This document shows, one piece after another, positions 41,681-51,171 of a stretch of DNA of 64,000 bases (within the stretch, counting starts at the first letter, position 1; each line of letters begins with the position of its first letter). The position numbers and the translations under genes were made by a program. A model generated the notes under the pieces. That model had not been told where the DNA came from. It searched no databases and was given only the letters and a program-made list of their open reading frames with translations. The stretch is taken from positions 2,914,001-2,978,000 of the forward strand of contig NZ_CP031055.1 of assembly GCF_003345295.1 (NCBI RefSeq), in the 5' to 3' direction. The stretch is from Vibrio splendidus. Lineage in GTDB: Bacteria; Pseudomonadota; Gammaproteobacteria; Enterobacterales; Vibrionaceae.

Positions 41681-42988
41681 ATGATTGCAGTAGAACTATT
41701 TGTCGTCCTGCTCTTTATCTTTTTGGGGGCCAGAATTGGCGGTATCGGTATTGGTTTTGCCGGTGGTGCTGGTGTTATTGCCCTTTCATTAATTCTTGGT
41801 GTTCCAACAAGCCAATCTTTTATCCCGGTCGATGTAATTTTGATCATCATGTCGGTTATCACCGCAATTGCAGCAATGCAGGTTGCTGGCGGTATGGACT
41901 GGTTGGTACAAATTGCAGAAAACTTCTTGCGTAAACACCCTGAACGCATCACCTTTTACGCGCCGATTGTGACCTTTGTAATGACACTAATGGCGGGTAC
42001 TGGTCACACAGCATTCTCTACGCTGCCTGTTATTGCAGAAGTAGCAAAAGGCCAAGGTGTTCGTCCTTCTCGTCCACTGTCTATCGCAGTTGTAGCCTCT
42101 CAAATTGCGATTACAGCTTCGCCTATTTCGGCAGCAGTTGTGGCTTTCGCAGCGATGCTTGCACCCTTTGGTGTCGATTACCTAACGCTATTGATGGTTT
42201 GTATTCCAACAACCTTCATCGCTTGTATGGTTGGTGCGGTTGTCGCGAACTACATGGGCAGCGAACTGAAAGACGATCCTGTTTACCAAGAGCGTCTAGA
42301 GAAAGGTCTAATCAAGCTAGCAACAGAAGAGAAACGCGAAATTCTACCAACAGCGAAGAAAGCGACTTACATCTTCCTTGCGGCGATTGGTTTTGTTGTT
42401 TGCTACGCAGCCGCTATCTCTAGCTCTGTTGGCCTAATTGAAAACCCAGCACTGGGCCGTAATGAAGCGATCATGTCTGTGATGCTGGCAGCAGCAGCGG
42501 CAATCGTGATGTTCACTAAGATTGATGCAGCGAAGATTTCTTCGGCTCCAACATTCCGTTCAGGTATGACAGCGTGTGTTTGTGTACTGGGTGTGGCTTG
42601 GTTAGGTTCAACGTTTGTGAATGCACACGTTGCTGAAATCAAAGACGTTGCTGGTGCTCTACTGGCTGACTACCCTTGGATGCTGGCTCTTGTTCTGTTC
42701 TTCGCTTCTATGCTGCTTTACTCTCAAGGCGCAACAACGGTTGCACTGATGCCTGCAGCTCTAGCGATTGGCGTAGCACCACTAACAGCCGTAGCTTCTT
42801 TTGCTGCAGTAAGTGCACTGTTCGTACTTCCAACTTACCCTACGCTACTGGCAGCGGTTGAGATGGATGACACAGGTTCAACTCGTATTGGTAAGTACGT
42901 ATTTAACCACCCATTCTTCATTCCTGGTGTAGCAACAATCAGTACAGCGGTAGCACTAGGCTTCGCATTCGGCGGTCTATTTATCTAA
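41681..42988 (+). CDS. dcuA: Anaerobic C4-dicarboxylate transporter DcuA
   Basis: Inner-membrane exchanger of aspartate, fumarate, malate and succinate. I chose the ATG at 41681 (MIAVELFVVLLFIFLGARIGGIGIGFAGG, 435 residues) with GAGG upstream; a GTG at 41672 is in frame. It has about 10-12 hydrophobic segments. Family sequences QVAGGMDWLV, SQIAITASPISAAVV and FVLPTYPTLLAAVEMDDTG are conserved. The aspA-dcuA order is as in E. coli, but a terminator separates them. Confidence 0.96.
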   Translation: MIAVELFVVLLFIFLGARIGGIGIGFAGGAGVIALSLILGVPTSQSFIPVDVILIIMSVITAIAAMQVAGGMDWLVQIAENFLRKHPERITFYAPIVTFVMTLMAGTGHTAFSTLPVIAEVAKGQGVRPSRPLSIAVVASQIAITASPISAAVVAFAAMLAPFGVDYLTLLMVCIPTTFIACMVGAVVANYMGSELKDDPVYQERLEKGLIKLATEEKREILPTAKKATYIFLAAIGFVVCYAAAISSSVGLIENPALGRNEAIMSVMLAAAAAIVMFTKIDAAKISSAPTFRSGMTACVCVLGVAWLGSTFVNAHVAEIKDVAGALLADYPWMLALVLFFASMLLYSQGATTVALMPAALAIGVAPLTAVASFAAVSALFVLPTYPTLLAAVEMDDTGSTRIGKYVFNHPFFIPGVATISTAVALGFAFGGLFI

Positions 42989-43009
42989 CACTCGCTGAAA
43001 AACCAAACC

Positions 43010-43038
43010 TAAAAGGAAGCTTCGGCTTCCTTTTTTCT
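43010..43038 (+). terminator. dcuA terminator
   Basis: AAAAGGAAGC-TTCG-GCTTCCTTTT with a T tract. Confidence 0.9.
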
Positions 43039-43051
43039 TTTCTGAACAATG

Positions 43052-43079
43052 TGTTTATTTGATACGTATCAAATAAACA
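43052..43079. promoter_or_regulatory. Exact FNR box inside a 28-bp perfect palindrome
   Basis: TGTTTATTTGATAC (43052-43065) is directly followed by its exact reverse complement. The centre (43059-43072) is TTGAT-ACGT-ATCAA, an exact FNR/ANR consensus. It lies 15 nt after the dcuA terminator and 451 nt before the transporter gene, so a long leader is implied if it serves that gene. Confidence 0.75.
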
Positions 43080-43530
43080 TTATAAACTTAAAAACCCGAA
43101 CAAAAATAACATTTGAATAAAATTCCAAGAATATTCACGCCATTCATTAACAATGCCTGCCAACGCAACCACCCCTTGTTTCTATCTAATTCACATCGAA
43201 TATTAATCCAAGCTAACTAACCAAAAAACCTTGCTCTTTTTCTAACGTTTTTCAGCCTATTCATTGGTCACTATTTTTGTGAACAATACCAAAATTAAAT
43301 GGCGACGTAAGGAATAAAATAACTGCAGTTAAATTAAATCTTAATTCATTTGGATATATAAATATAAAGATACTTATATTTAAAGTCGGCAACGTCATAT
43401 AGATGAACGCTCTATAAGGGCAATAATTTTATATCGTTGAATGCTTTATAAATGTCACTGTATTTACAATCTATAAACATTAGTCGCTAATTCACGTCAA
43501 TTCTATTTAGGATGATGTAAGGAGATAGCC
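43080..43530 (+). promoter_or_regulatory. Leader of the arginine-cluster transporter with candidate ArgR boxes
   Basis: About 450 nt of AT-rich DNA. TTTGAATAAAATTCCAAG (43112-43129) keeps most of the ArgR box, and the adjacent ATTCACGCCATTCA (43133-43146) has a perfect ATTCA half. No terminator or convincing small RNA is seen. Confidence 0.4.
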
Positions 43531-44979
43531 ATGACGACTCAGACGATACCAAGCGAGAAAAAAAAGGGCGGCTTCTTTGCCAACTTTAAATTCCCTTCTG
43601 CCTACACCATTCTATTTATTCTAATTGCATTCGTAGCCCTGCTTACCTGGGTTGTTCCAGCAGGCCAATACGACCGAGCAATGAATGAAGAGCTAGGTCG
43701 AGAAGTACCGGTAACCGGCACCTATCAAGCAGTAGAAGGTAACCCTCAAGGTGTGATTGACGTACTACTCGCGCCCATTGACGGTTTCTACGACCACAAT
43801 AGCTATGAAGCTGCAGCCATCGACGTTTCACTGTTCATTCTAATCATTGGTGGCTTCTTAGGACTAGTAACCAAAACTGGTGCTATTGATGCCGGTATCG
43901 AACGTGTCACCGCCCGCCTAGAAGGGCGAGAAGAGTTGATGATACCGATACTGATGGCGCTGTTTGCTGCTGGCGGTACCGTCTACGGCATGGCGGAAGA
44001 ATCACTGCCATTCTATACGCTGCTAGTACCAGTAATGATGGCCGCTCGCTTTGACCCTCTGGTTGCTGCTGCAACGGTATTGCTTGGCGCAGGGATTGGG
44101 GTGCTAGGGTCAACGATTAACCCATTCGCAACCGTGATCGCTGCCAACGCCTCTGGTATCCCATTCACCGACGGTATCGTGCTACGTGTTGGAATGCTGA
44201 TTATTGGTTGGGGTATTTGTGTCGCTTACGTTATGCGTTACGCAAGAATGGTTCAAGCTGACCCAACAACATCGATTGTCTACGACAAATACGAAGAGAA
44301 CAAAGCACACTTCCTTGGTAACGCGAGCGGCGAAAAACTTGAATTCACCGCGACTCGTAAACTGATTCTGACCATTTTCGGTGGCTCTTTCGCTGTGATG
44401 ATTTACGGTGTATCAGTTGCTGGATGGTGGATGGCTGAGATCTCCGCGATGTTCTTAGCAGCAACAATCATCGTTGGTATTGTATCTCGCATGAGCGAAG
44501 AAGAGTTTACCACTAGCTTCATTGACGGTGCTCGAGACCTACTGGGCGTAGCACTTATCATAGGTATCGCACGTGGTATCGTGGTCGTAATGGACCGCGG
44601 TATGATCACCGACACCATTCTCTTCTCTGCAGAACAAATGGTGACGGGGCTTTCTTCAGTTATCTTTATTAACGTGATGTTCTTCTTAGAGATTCTATTA
44701 TCATTCTTAGTACCATCAACGTCTGGATTAGCGGTACTGACTATGCCGATCATGGCACCGTTGGCCGATTTTGCAGGCGTCGGTCGTGACCTTGTTATCA
44801 CCGCTTACCAATCCGCTTCCGGCTTGGTGAACCTAATCACCCCGACCTCTGCGGTAGTAATGGGTGGCTTGGCTATTGCCCGCGTCCCTTATGTTCGCTG
44901 GGTTAAATGGGTAATGCCATTAGTCGGTATCTTAATGGTGTTCTGCATCGTTGTACTAAGTATTGGTGCGCTTATCTAA
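43531..44979 (+). CDS. YfcC/DcuC-family transporter, probable arginine:ornithine antiporter
   Basis: A 482-residue inner-membrane protein with about 12 hydrophobic segments. The N-terminus KFPSAYTILFILIAFVALLTWVVPAGQYDR and the central GSTINPFATVIAANASGIPF are typical of the C4-dicarboxylate anaerobic carrier-like (YfcC) family, not the APC-type ArcD. The position just before arcA, with an FNR box upstream, suggests it exchanges arginine for ornithine in the deiminase pathway. That substrate is inference from context. AAGGAG precedes the ATG. A terminator separates it from arcA. Confidence 0.85.
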   Translation: MTTQTIPSEKKKGGFFANFKFPSAYTILFILIAFVALLTWVVPAGQYDRAMNEELGREVPVTGTYQAVEGNPQGVIDVLLAPIDGFYDHNSYEAAAIDVSLFILIIGGFLGLVTKTGAIDAGIERVTARLEGREELMIPILMALFAAGGTVYGMAEESLPFYTLLVPVMMAARFDPLVAAATVLLGAGIGVLGSTINPFATVIAANASGIPFTDGIVLRVGMLIIGWGICVAYVMRYARMVQADPTTSIVYDKYEENKAHFLGNASGEKLEFTATRKLILTIFGGSFAVMIYGVSVAGWWMAEISAMFLAATIIVGIVSRMSEEEFTTSFIDGARDLLGVALIIGIARGIVVVMDRGMITDTILFSAEQMVTGLSSVIFINVMFFLEILLSFLVPSTSGLAVLTMPIMAPLADFAGVGRDLVITAYQSASGLVNLITPTSAVVMGGLAIARVPYVRWVKWVMPLVGILMVFCIVVLSIGALI

Positions 44980-45006
44980 CTTAAAGCACTTCACTCCGTT
45001 CTCATC

Positions 45007-45037
45007 CAAAGCCGCTTCCATAGCGGCTTTTTTTATT
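45007..45037 (+). terminator. Terminator of the YfcC-type transporter gene
   Basis: AAAGCCGCT-TCCAT-AGCGGCTTT followed by TTTTATT. Confidence 0.85.
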
Positions 45038-45793
45038 GCTATCTAATCCAATTCCAACCCAATCACCAAAACAACCTGCCGAGCTGCACACGCTTCATTT
45101 AACGCCTCTCTATGACCTATATCAGTAGCAAAGCTTAAACAAGCAAAAACCACTTGCGACAAAGAGTAAGCCAACGTTTAAACATCAAAGTTAAAGCTAA
45201 TAAATCGCCAACTATTCTTCGCTCTTATATTTATAAAAATATTTAGTCATTTATTAGCGTTAATTATATTTAAAGTAATTTACGCAGTAATAACCAAAGA
45301 GGAAATAGTAGTGATTTTTATAGAAAACGGGCTTTAAAAACCCAATTATAAAGTGTGACCACAATAGCTTTATTCGCATTTAAATTGTTAAATAATAATT
45401 AATTCTACGTACAAAATTAAATATATAAATACTAACATTGCATACTTCCAATCTAAGCTCATTCTTATCAATAAAACCATTTTGCATATAATCCCTCACA
45501 AATTGGATTCTAGCTAGGCGAATGAAAAAAGCATGCATAATATTCCCAAGGAGTTAACTATTTAGAAAAGACTAGCAATAGTTGAAAGTGCATAAAGTTT
45601 GTTAAAACCCTTGATTTTAAAGGGCTGCGGGATAAAAAACGATTTGTGATAGATCTCTAAGAATACCTGACTAGCAGGCGTAATATTAATTCCAGACAAG
45701 AGATATGAATAAAATAATTCATTCTTCTCAACTGAAAATAAATAATTACTCTTAGCGATAAAAGTAATTCAAATATATAAGAGAGAGACGATC
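45038..45793 (+). promoter_or_regulatory. Long AT-rich region upstream of arcA with an ArgR box
   Basis: About 756 nt without a gene. ATGAAT-AAAATA-ATTCAT (45705-45722) is a perfect dyad of ArgR half-sites with a six-base spacer, 71 nt before arcA. TATAAT at 45487-45492 could be a -10. TTGTGATAGATC near 45643 holds one CRP half-site. An ATG at 45522 opens only an 11-codon frame. Confidence 0.55.
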
Positions 45794-47017
45794 ATGAGTA
45801 AGTTCTATGTAGGTTCTGAAATAGGTCAATTACGCCGCGTTCTAGTTCACCGTCCAAGACGCGCACTGACTCACCTAACACCCTCTAACTGTCACGATTT
45901 GCTGTTTGATGACGTACTGGCTGTTGAGCGTGCAGGTAAAGAGCATGACGCATTTACTCAAACGCTACGTGATCAAGGTGTTGAGGTTCTTCTTCTTACT
46001 GACTTGCTAGCCGACACACTAGCGGTGTCAGAAGCGAAAGATTGGCTACTAAGCTGCCAAGTATCTGATTACCGTTTGGGTAAAACATTCGCCAATGATG
46101 TGCGCTGCTACTTGGGCGACTTACCAAACCTAGAGCTAGCAAAAATTCTAACGGGCGGTTTGTCTTACGCTGAGATGCCAATGAAATCATCTTCAATGAT
46201 GCAAGGCATGCACGCACCAACCGACTTCATTATCGAGCCTCTACCAAACCACCTATTTACTCGCGACACATCTTGCTGGGTATACGGCGGTGTATCTATC
46301 AACCCAATGGCGAAACCAGCTCGTCAACGTGAAACAAACCACGTTCGCGCTATTTACCGCTGGCACCCAACATTCGCAGGCCAAGACTTCATTAAATACT
46401 TCGGCGATGAAGAAAAAATCAATTACGACAACTCTACGATTGAAGGTGGTGACGTTCTTGTACTTGGTCGTGGCGCGGTTCTTATCGGTATGTCTGAGCG
46501 TACAACAGCACAAGGTGTTGAACACTTAGCATCTAGCCTATTCAAACACGGTCAAGCGAAACAAGTTATCGCAATGCAGCTACCAAAACACCGCTCTTGC
46601 ATGCACTTAGACACCGTAATGACGCACATGAACGAAGATACGTTCTCTGTTTACCCTGAAGTCGTGAGTAAAGATGTGCAGTGTTGGAACCTAACTGGTG
46701 ATGAGTCAGGCGCAGTGAAAGTGAAAGAAGAAGGCTACTTCGTAACGGCTATCGAAAAAGCACTTGACGTAGACAAGCTAAACCTAATCACAACTGGTGG
46801 CGACAACTTCCATGCAGAACGTGAACAGTGGAACGATGCAAACAACGTGCTAACGGTTAAACCTGGCGTCGTTATTGGCTACGAAGGCAACACATACACC
46901 AACGAAAAATACGACAAAGCAGGCATCACGGTTCTTCCGATTCCAGGAGACGAGCTTGGCCGCGGTCGCGGTGGCGCACGCTGCATGAGCTGCCCAATTG
47001 AGCGTGATGGTATCTAA
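45794..47017 (+). CDS. arcA: Arginine deiminase
   Basis: Hydrolyses arginine to citrulline and ammonia, the first step of the energy-yielding deiminase pathway. The 407-residue protein has the catalytic Cys near the end (C397 in ARCMSCPI). FTRDTS (about 155-160) and the substrate-site region [11 protein letters not shown] (about 218-228) are conserved. MHLDTVM carries the catalytic His. GAGAGAGAC precedes the ATG. The gene opens the arcA-arcC-argF/arcB cluster. Confidence 0.97.
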   Translation: MSKFYVGSEIGQLRRVLVHRPRRALTHLTPSNCHDLLFDDVLAVERAGKEHDAFTQTLRDQGVEVLLLTDLLADTLAVSEAKDWLLSCQVSDYRLGKTFANDVRCYLGDLPNLELAKILTGGLSYAEMPMKSSSMMQGMHAPTDFIIEPLPNHLFTRDTSCWVYGGVSINPMAKPARQRETNHVRAIYRWHPTFAGQDFIKYFGDEEKINYDNSTIEGGDVLVLGRGAVLIGMSERTTAQGVEHLASSLFKHGQAKQVIAMQLPKHRSCMHLDTVMTHMNEDTFSVYPEVVSKDVQCWNLTGDESGAVKVKEEGYFVTAIEKALDVDKLNLITTGGDNFHAEREQWNDANNVLTVKPGVVIGYEGNTYTNEKYDKAGITVLPIPGDELGRGRGGARCMSCPIERDGI

Positions 47018-47090
47018 TCACTAAGACGAAAACGGCCAAGTTGAACGATCTTAAATAATCTCAGCTTGGCCAAAATGAGAGAACACAATT

Positions 47091-48002
47091 ATGACTAAGC
47101 AAACTGTTGTTGTTGCACTCGGCGGTAACGCCCTACTTCGTCGCGGTGAGCCGTTAGAAGCCGACGTTCAACGCCGTAATATTGAAACAGCGGTTAAAAC
47201 CATCTCTGAAATCGCGAAAGTGTACAACGTCGTGTTAGTGCATGGTAATGGCCCACAAGTTGGCTTACTTGCCTTGCAAGGTTTGGAATACAAAAAAGTA
47301 AACCCGTACCCGCTCGATGTTTTGGGCAGTGAAACTCAAGGCATGATCGGCTACATGTTGATGCAAGAGTTCAAGAACTACCTGCCTGACCGCAACATCT
47401 CATGCATGCTAACGCAAATGACCGTCGATCCGAACGACCCTGCATTTGCTGATCCAACGAAGCCAATTGGCCCGATCTACGAAGAAGCAGAAGCACGTGA
47501 ATTGGCGGAAAAATACCACTGGATAGTAAAACCAGATGGCAAACATTTCCGTCGTGTAGTACCAAGCCCAAGACCGACAGGCATTGTTGAACACGAAGCG
47601 ATCACACAGCTTATTGAGGCGGGTCACCTAGTCATTTGTACTGGTGGCGGTGGTATCCCAGTGAAAAAAGAGAATGGCAAATTAGTCGGGGTTGAAGCTG
47701 TTATCGATAAAGACATGTCGGCCGCTTTCTTAGCTAAACAATTGGATGCAGATGCGCTGCTTATTTTGACCGACGCTGACGCTGTATACCTTGATTGGGG
47801 CAAACCAACTCAACACGCACTGCGCAGTACCACACCAGGTGAATTGGAGAAGTTTGAATTTGATGAAGGCTCAATGGGGCCAAAAATTGAAGCATCATGC
47901 GAATTCATTCAACAAGGCGGCAAAGTGGTTGGTATCGGCGCACTCGAAGATGGCTTGCAAATACTGCAAGGCCAAGCGGGCACCAATATCACCAAAGATT
48001 AA
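47091..48002 (+). CDS. arcC: Carbamate kinase
   Basis: Transfers phosphate from carbamoyl phosphate to ADP, giving ATP, the pay-off step of the deiminase pathway. The 303-residue amino acid kinase has VVALGGNALLRRGEP (about 7-21), HGNGPQVGLLALQ (about 51-63), VICTGGGGIPV (about 181-191) and the DKDMSAAFLA loop. It is 73 nt after arcA. Confidence 0.96.
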   Translation: MTKQTVVVALGGNALLRRGEPLEADVQRRNIETAVKTISEIAKVYNVVLVHGNGPQVGLLALQGLEYKKVNPYPLDVLGSETQGMIGYMLMQEFKNYLPDRNISCMLTQMTVDPNDPAFADPTKPIGPIYEEAEARELAEKYHWIVKPDGKHFRRVVPSPRPTGIVEHEAITQLIEAGHLVICTGGGGIPVKKENGKLVGVEAVIDKDMSAAFLAKQLDADALLILTDADAVYLDWGKPTQHALRSTTPGELEKFEFDEGSMGPKIEASCEFIQQGGKVVGIGALEDGLQILQGQAGTNITKD

Positions 48003-48151
48003 CGCACTAGCGAGCTTTATCATCTTGAAAAACTTAAAGCTTGAGAACCTTAAAGCTTAAGAAGCTGAAACCTTGAGAGCTTTTAAAACTTGCGAAAACA
48101 GAATTAAACGAAACAAACAGAACCGAACAAATTTAACTAAAAAATTGAATC

Positions 48152-48191
48152 GCGCTTTCTTGAATTTTCTTTCCCTGTAACAAGAAAGCGC
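48152..48191 (+). promoter_or_regulatory. Stem-loop in the arcC-argF/arcB spacer
   Basis: GCGCTTTCTTG (48152-48162) pairs perfectly with CAAGAAAGCGC (48181-48191), with an 18-nt loop. It ends 23 nt before the start codon. There is no T tract. TTGAAT occurs twice near it (48145 and 48160). The remainder of the 212-nt spacer holds degenerate CTTAAAGCTTGAGAA-like repeats. Confidence 0.75.
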
Positions 48192-48214
48192 CTAAATCTA
48201 AGAAGGAATACATC

Positions 48215-49225
48215 ATGGCTTTTAACCTACGCAATCGTAACTTCCTAAAACTACTAGATTTCACTCCACGCGAAATTCAACACTTGTTAGATCTTTCTAT
48301 GGAGCTAAAAAAAGCGAAGTACAACGGTTACGAACAGCCAACACTGACTGGCAAAAACATTGCGCTTATCTTTGAGAAAACGTCTACTCGTACTCGTTGT
48401 GCATTTGAAGTTGCCGCGTTCGACCAAGGTGCTCGAGTGTCTTACTTAGGCCCATCTGGCTCTCAAATTGGCCACAAAGAATCAATGAAAGATACCGCTC
48501 GCGTTCTTGGCCGTATGTACGATGGCATTGAATACCGCGGCTTCGGTCAAGAAATCGTTGAAGAGCTAGGCGCTTACGCTGGTGTACCGGTATGGAATGG
48601 TCTGACTGACGAATTCCACCCAACACAGATCCTTGCTGACTTCCTAACTATGACGGAATACGGTCGTGGTAAACAACTGCATGAAATCAGCTTTGCTTAC
48701 CTAGGTGATGCTCGCAACAACATGGGTAACTCTCTGATGGTTGGCGCTGCGAAAATGGGCATGGACATTCGCCTTGTTGCTCCAAAACAATTCTGGCCAC
48801 AAGAAGAGCTATTGGCTCAATGTCGTGAAATCGCAGAACACACTGGCGGCAAAATTACGCTAACAGAAGATGTTCAAGAAGGCGTGCAAGGTTGTGACTT
48901 CCTATACACCGACGTTTGGGTATCCATGGGCGAAGCGAAAGAAGCATGGGCTGAGCGCATTAACCTAATGATGCCTTACCAAGTCAACATGGACATGATC
49001 AAAGCGACAGGCAACCCACATGTGAAATTCATGCACTGCCTACCGGCTTTCCACGGCGAAGATACCACAGTAGGCAAGCAGCTTGCTGCTGAATATCCGC
49101 AGCTTAAAGATGGCGTAGAAGTGACAGATGAAGTGGTCGAGTCTGAATACTCTATCGTGTTCGATGAAGCAGAAAACCGCATGCATACCATCAAAGCAGT
49201 AATGGTTGCGACATTAGGCAGCTAA
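48215..49225 (+). CDS. argF: Ornithine carbamoyltransferase
   Basis: Interconverts ornithine plus carbamoyl phosphate with citrulline. The 336-residue protein has the carbamoyl-phosphate loop STRTR (57-61), the DFLTMTEYG region and HCLPAFHG (about 272-279). In the deiminase direction it is ArcB. No other copy is seen, and the argCBGH cluster in this window lacks argF, so this may also be the biosynthetic enzyme; the two roles cannot be separated by sequence. An 8-bp tandem repeat starts at its stop codon. Confidence 0.93.
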   Translation: MAFNLRNRNFLKLLDFTPREIQHLLDLSMELKKAKYNGYEQPTLTGKNIALIFEKTSTRTRCAFEVAAFDQGARVSYLGPSGSQIGHKESMKDTARVLGRMYDGIEYRGFGQEIVEELGAYAGVPVWNGLTDEFHPTQILADFLTMTEYGRGKQLHEISFAYLGDARNNMGNSLMVGAAKMGMDIRLVAPKQFWPQEELLAQCREIAEHTGGKITLTEDVQEGVQGCDFLYTDVWVSMGEAKEAWAERINLMMPYQVNMDMIKATGNPHVKFMHCLPAFHGEDTTVGKQLAAEYPQLKDGVEVTDEVVESEYSIVFDEAENRMHTIKAVMVATLGS

Positions 49226-49266
49226 GAAGTTAAGAAGTTAAGAAGTTAAGAAGTTAAGAAATTAAG
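49223..49266. repeat. 8-bp tandem repeat starting at the argF/arcB stop codon
   Basis: TAAGAAGT occurs four times exactly, then TAAGAAAT and TAAG. The first TAA is the stop codon itself. Confidence 0.95.
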
Positions 49267-49314
49267 CACTCACTTGTTCGCAAGACGTTAATAAGTTAGG
49301 TGTAATGACAGGGA

Positions 49315-49368
49315 AATGCGGGTGGCGTTCTTGGGATTTTGACCTTGGATAAAGCTCGCATTTTTTTT
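49315..49368 (+). terminator. Possible terminator of the arc cluster
   Basis: AATGCG (49315-49320) pairs with CGCATT (49357-49362), followed by six more Ts. The stem is short and the loop is 36 nt. Confidence 0.4.
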
Positions 49369-49496
49369 CATGTAGTTGAATAGATTATTACCTAAAAAAG
49401 CCTGAGATTCTCAGTTCCAACAAAGGCTTAAACGGAAGCTTAAAACGGACGTTATTTCGCATAAAAATCCATTAAATGAATACTTTACAGAAAGTA

Positions 49497-49524
49497 TTGC
49501 ATGGACTTTTTATCTGAGTATAAT
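49497..49524 (+). promoter_or_regulatory. pyrLBI promoter
   Basis: TTGCAT (49497-49502), a 16-nt spacer, and a consensus TATAAT (49519-49524), about 30 nt before the leader peptide ATG. Confidence 0.7.
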
Positions 49525-49554
49525 CCTCCGCAATTTGTCTTAAGAGAGCAAAAA

Positions 49555-49662
49555 ATGAACCGCAATTTTGTCGCACATGATTGTCAACCAATACGCCTTA
49601 GAATGGCGTTGGTGTCATTTTTATTTTGCTCTATTGATCGTTTCGAAGCCTCCTATTTTTAG
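49555..49662 (+). CDS. pyrL: pyrBI operon leader peptide
   Basis: A 35-codon frame starting with ATG at 49555 and ending with TAG at 49660-49662. The coding strand has a T-rich stretch (about 49616-49642) where RNA polymerase would pause. The stop lies inside the attenuator hairpin. This is the design of pyrL in E. coli: at low UTP the polymerase pauses, the ribosome catches up and the terminator cannot form. The peptide sequence itself need not be conserved. Confidence 0.8.
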   Translation: MNRNFVAHDCQPIRLRMALVSFLFCSIDRFEASYF

Positions 49663-49676
49663 GGGGCTTTTTTTTG
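49644..49676 (+). terminator. pyrBI attenuator
   Basis: AAGCCTCC pairs with GGGGGCTT around TATTTTTA, followed by eight Ts. It overlaps the end of the leader peptide frame. Confidence 0.85.
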
Positions 49677-49717
49677 TCCGCAATTTGACTGTATGCATAG
49701 AAAAAGGAAGACCCGTT

Positions 49718-50647
49718 ATGGCGCATTCGTTATTTAACAAGCACATCATCTCCATTCCAGAACTCTCTCGTGATGAACTGGAGCTTATCGTCGATACTGC
49801 CGCAAGACTCAAAGCAGAGCCAAATCCAGAGCTGCTGAAAAATAAGGTTGTCGCGAGTTGCTTCTTTGAACCTTCAACTCGAACTCGCCTTTCATTTGAA
49901 ACCGCAGTTCAACGCCTTGGCGGCACCGTCATCGGCTTTGATAATGGCGGAAACACATCACTGGCTAAGAAAGGCGAAACACTTGCCGATTCGGTGCAGG
50001 TCATTTCTTCTTACGTTGATGCCTTTGTGATGCGTCACCCGCAAGAAGGCGCAGCACGTTTAGCCTCTGAATTTTCTAACGGTGTGCCAATTGTGAATGG
50101 TGGCGACGGTGCGAACCAACACCCAACGCAGACCTTGTTGGATCTGTTCTCGATTTACGAAACGCAAGGCACGCTCGATAACCTCAATGTGGCATTCGTT
50201 GGCGACCTAAAATATGGCCGTACCGTGCACTCATTGACGCAAGCATTATCAAAATTCAATAACGTGCGTTTCTTCTTTATCGCGCCAGAAGTGTTAGCGA
50301 TGCCAGATTATATCTGTGAAGAATTAGAAGAGATGGGCATCCAATACAGCACCCACAGCAGCATTGAAGAAGTGGTGCCTGAACTGGATGTTCTGTACAT
50401 GACTCGCGTACAGAAAGAGCGCTTTGATGCGTCAGAATACGCACACATGAAATCGGCTTACATTCTGACGGCCGATACGCTGAAAGACGCTCGCCAAAAC
50501 ATGAAGGTACTTCACCCACTGCCACGCGTCGACGAAATCACAACTGACGTCGATAAAACGCCACACGCTTACTACTTCGAACAAGCCGAAAACGGTGTGT
50601 ATGCACGTGAAGCTTTATTAGCCCTAGTTCTAAACGACACTTTATAA
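49718..50647 (+). CDS. pyrB: Aspartate carbamoyltransferase, catalytic subunit
   Basis: First committed step of pyrimidine synthesis, using carbamoyl phosphate and aspartate. I chose the ATG at 49718 ([20 protein letters not shown], 309 residues) because AAAAGGAAG lies upstream. A longer frame from 49568 runs through the attenuator and is not credible. STRTR (53-57) binds carbamoyl phosphate; HPLPRVDEI (about 264-272) closes the active site. pyrI follows after 15 nt. Confidence 0.97.
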   Translation: MAHSLFNKHIISIPELSRDELELIVDTAARLKAEPNPELLKNKVVASCFFEPSTRTRLSFETAVQRLGGTVIGFDNGGNTSLAKKGETLADSVQVISSYVDAFVMRHPQEGAARLASEFSNGVPIVNGGDGANQHPTQTLLDLFSIYETQGTLDNLNVAFVGDLKYGRTVHSLTQALSKFNNVRFFFIAPEVLAMPDYICEELEEMGIQYSTHSSIEEVVPELDVLYMTRVQKERFDASEYAHMKSAYILTADTLKDARQNMKVLHPLPRVDEITTDVDKTPHAYYFEQAENGVYAREALLALVLNDTL

Positions 50648-50662
50648 GCAGGAGATACAGTC

Positions 50663-51127
50663 ATGGTTAAACAAACTCAGCTACAAGTAGAAGCGATCCG
50701 TAACGGCAGCGTCATTGACCACATCCCTGCTCATCTTGGGATTAAAATTCTCAAACTGTTCAAGCTGCATAAAACAGAGCAACGCATCACGATGGGGTTA
50801 AACCTGCCATCATCAGCGCTCGGCAATAAAGACCTAATCAAGATTGAGAACATCTTTCTGACCAAGGAACAAGCTAACCAATTGGCTCTGTACGCTCCAC
50901 AAGCGACAGTGAATCAGATTGAAGAGTACAAAGTGGTCAACAAGCTCACACTTGTGCTGCCAGAACAAATCAACAGTGTGTTCGCCTGCCCAAATAGCAA
51001 CTGTATTTCACACGGTGAACCTGTCGAAAGTAGCTTTAAAGTGCAGCTAAAACACGAAAACGTACAGCTAAAATGTCACTACTGTGAAAAAGTATTCTCT
51101 CGCGAGATCATGAGTGAAATTCGCTAA
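50663..51127 (+). CDS. pyrI: Aspartate carbamoyltransferase, regulatory subunit
   Basis: Binds ATP, CTP and UTP and adjusts PyrB activity. The 154-residue protein has the zinc cysteines at C109, C114, C138 and C141, the same numbers as in E. coli PyrI. The nucleotide-binding N-terminus includes [20 protein letters not shown] precedes the ATG. Confidence 0.97.
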   Translation: MVKQTQLQVEAIRNGSVIDHIPAHLGIKILKLFKLHKTEQRITMGLNLPSSALGNKDLIKIENIFLTKEQANQLALYAPQATVNQIEEYKVVNKLTLVLPEQINSVFACPNSNCISHGEPVESSFKVQLKHENVQLKCHYCEKVFSREIMSEIR

Positions 51128-51171
51128 CCCTTAGCGCTACTACCTCCGCAACAAAAACCCTTCATAACTTA

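Noticed and set aside
44403..44801. 132-codon antisense frame inside the YfcC-type transporter gene
   Set aside because: Low-complexity Ser/Thr/Ile-rich translation typical of the complement of a membrane-protein gene.
45522..45557. 11-codon leader peptide upstream of arcA
   Set aside because: No ribosome-binding site, no Arg codons in tandem apart from one, and no attenuator hairpin beside it.
49568..49717. N-terminal extension of PyrB by 50 residues
   Set aside because: It would run through the attenuator hairpin and T tract. The ATG at 49718 has the ribosome-binding site and matches homologues.
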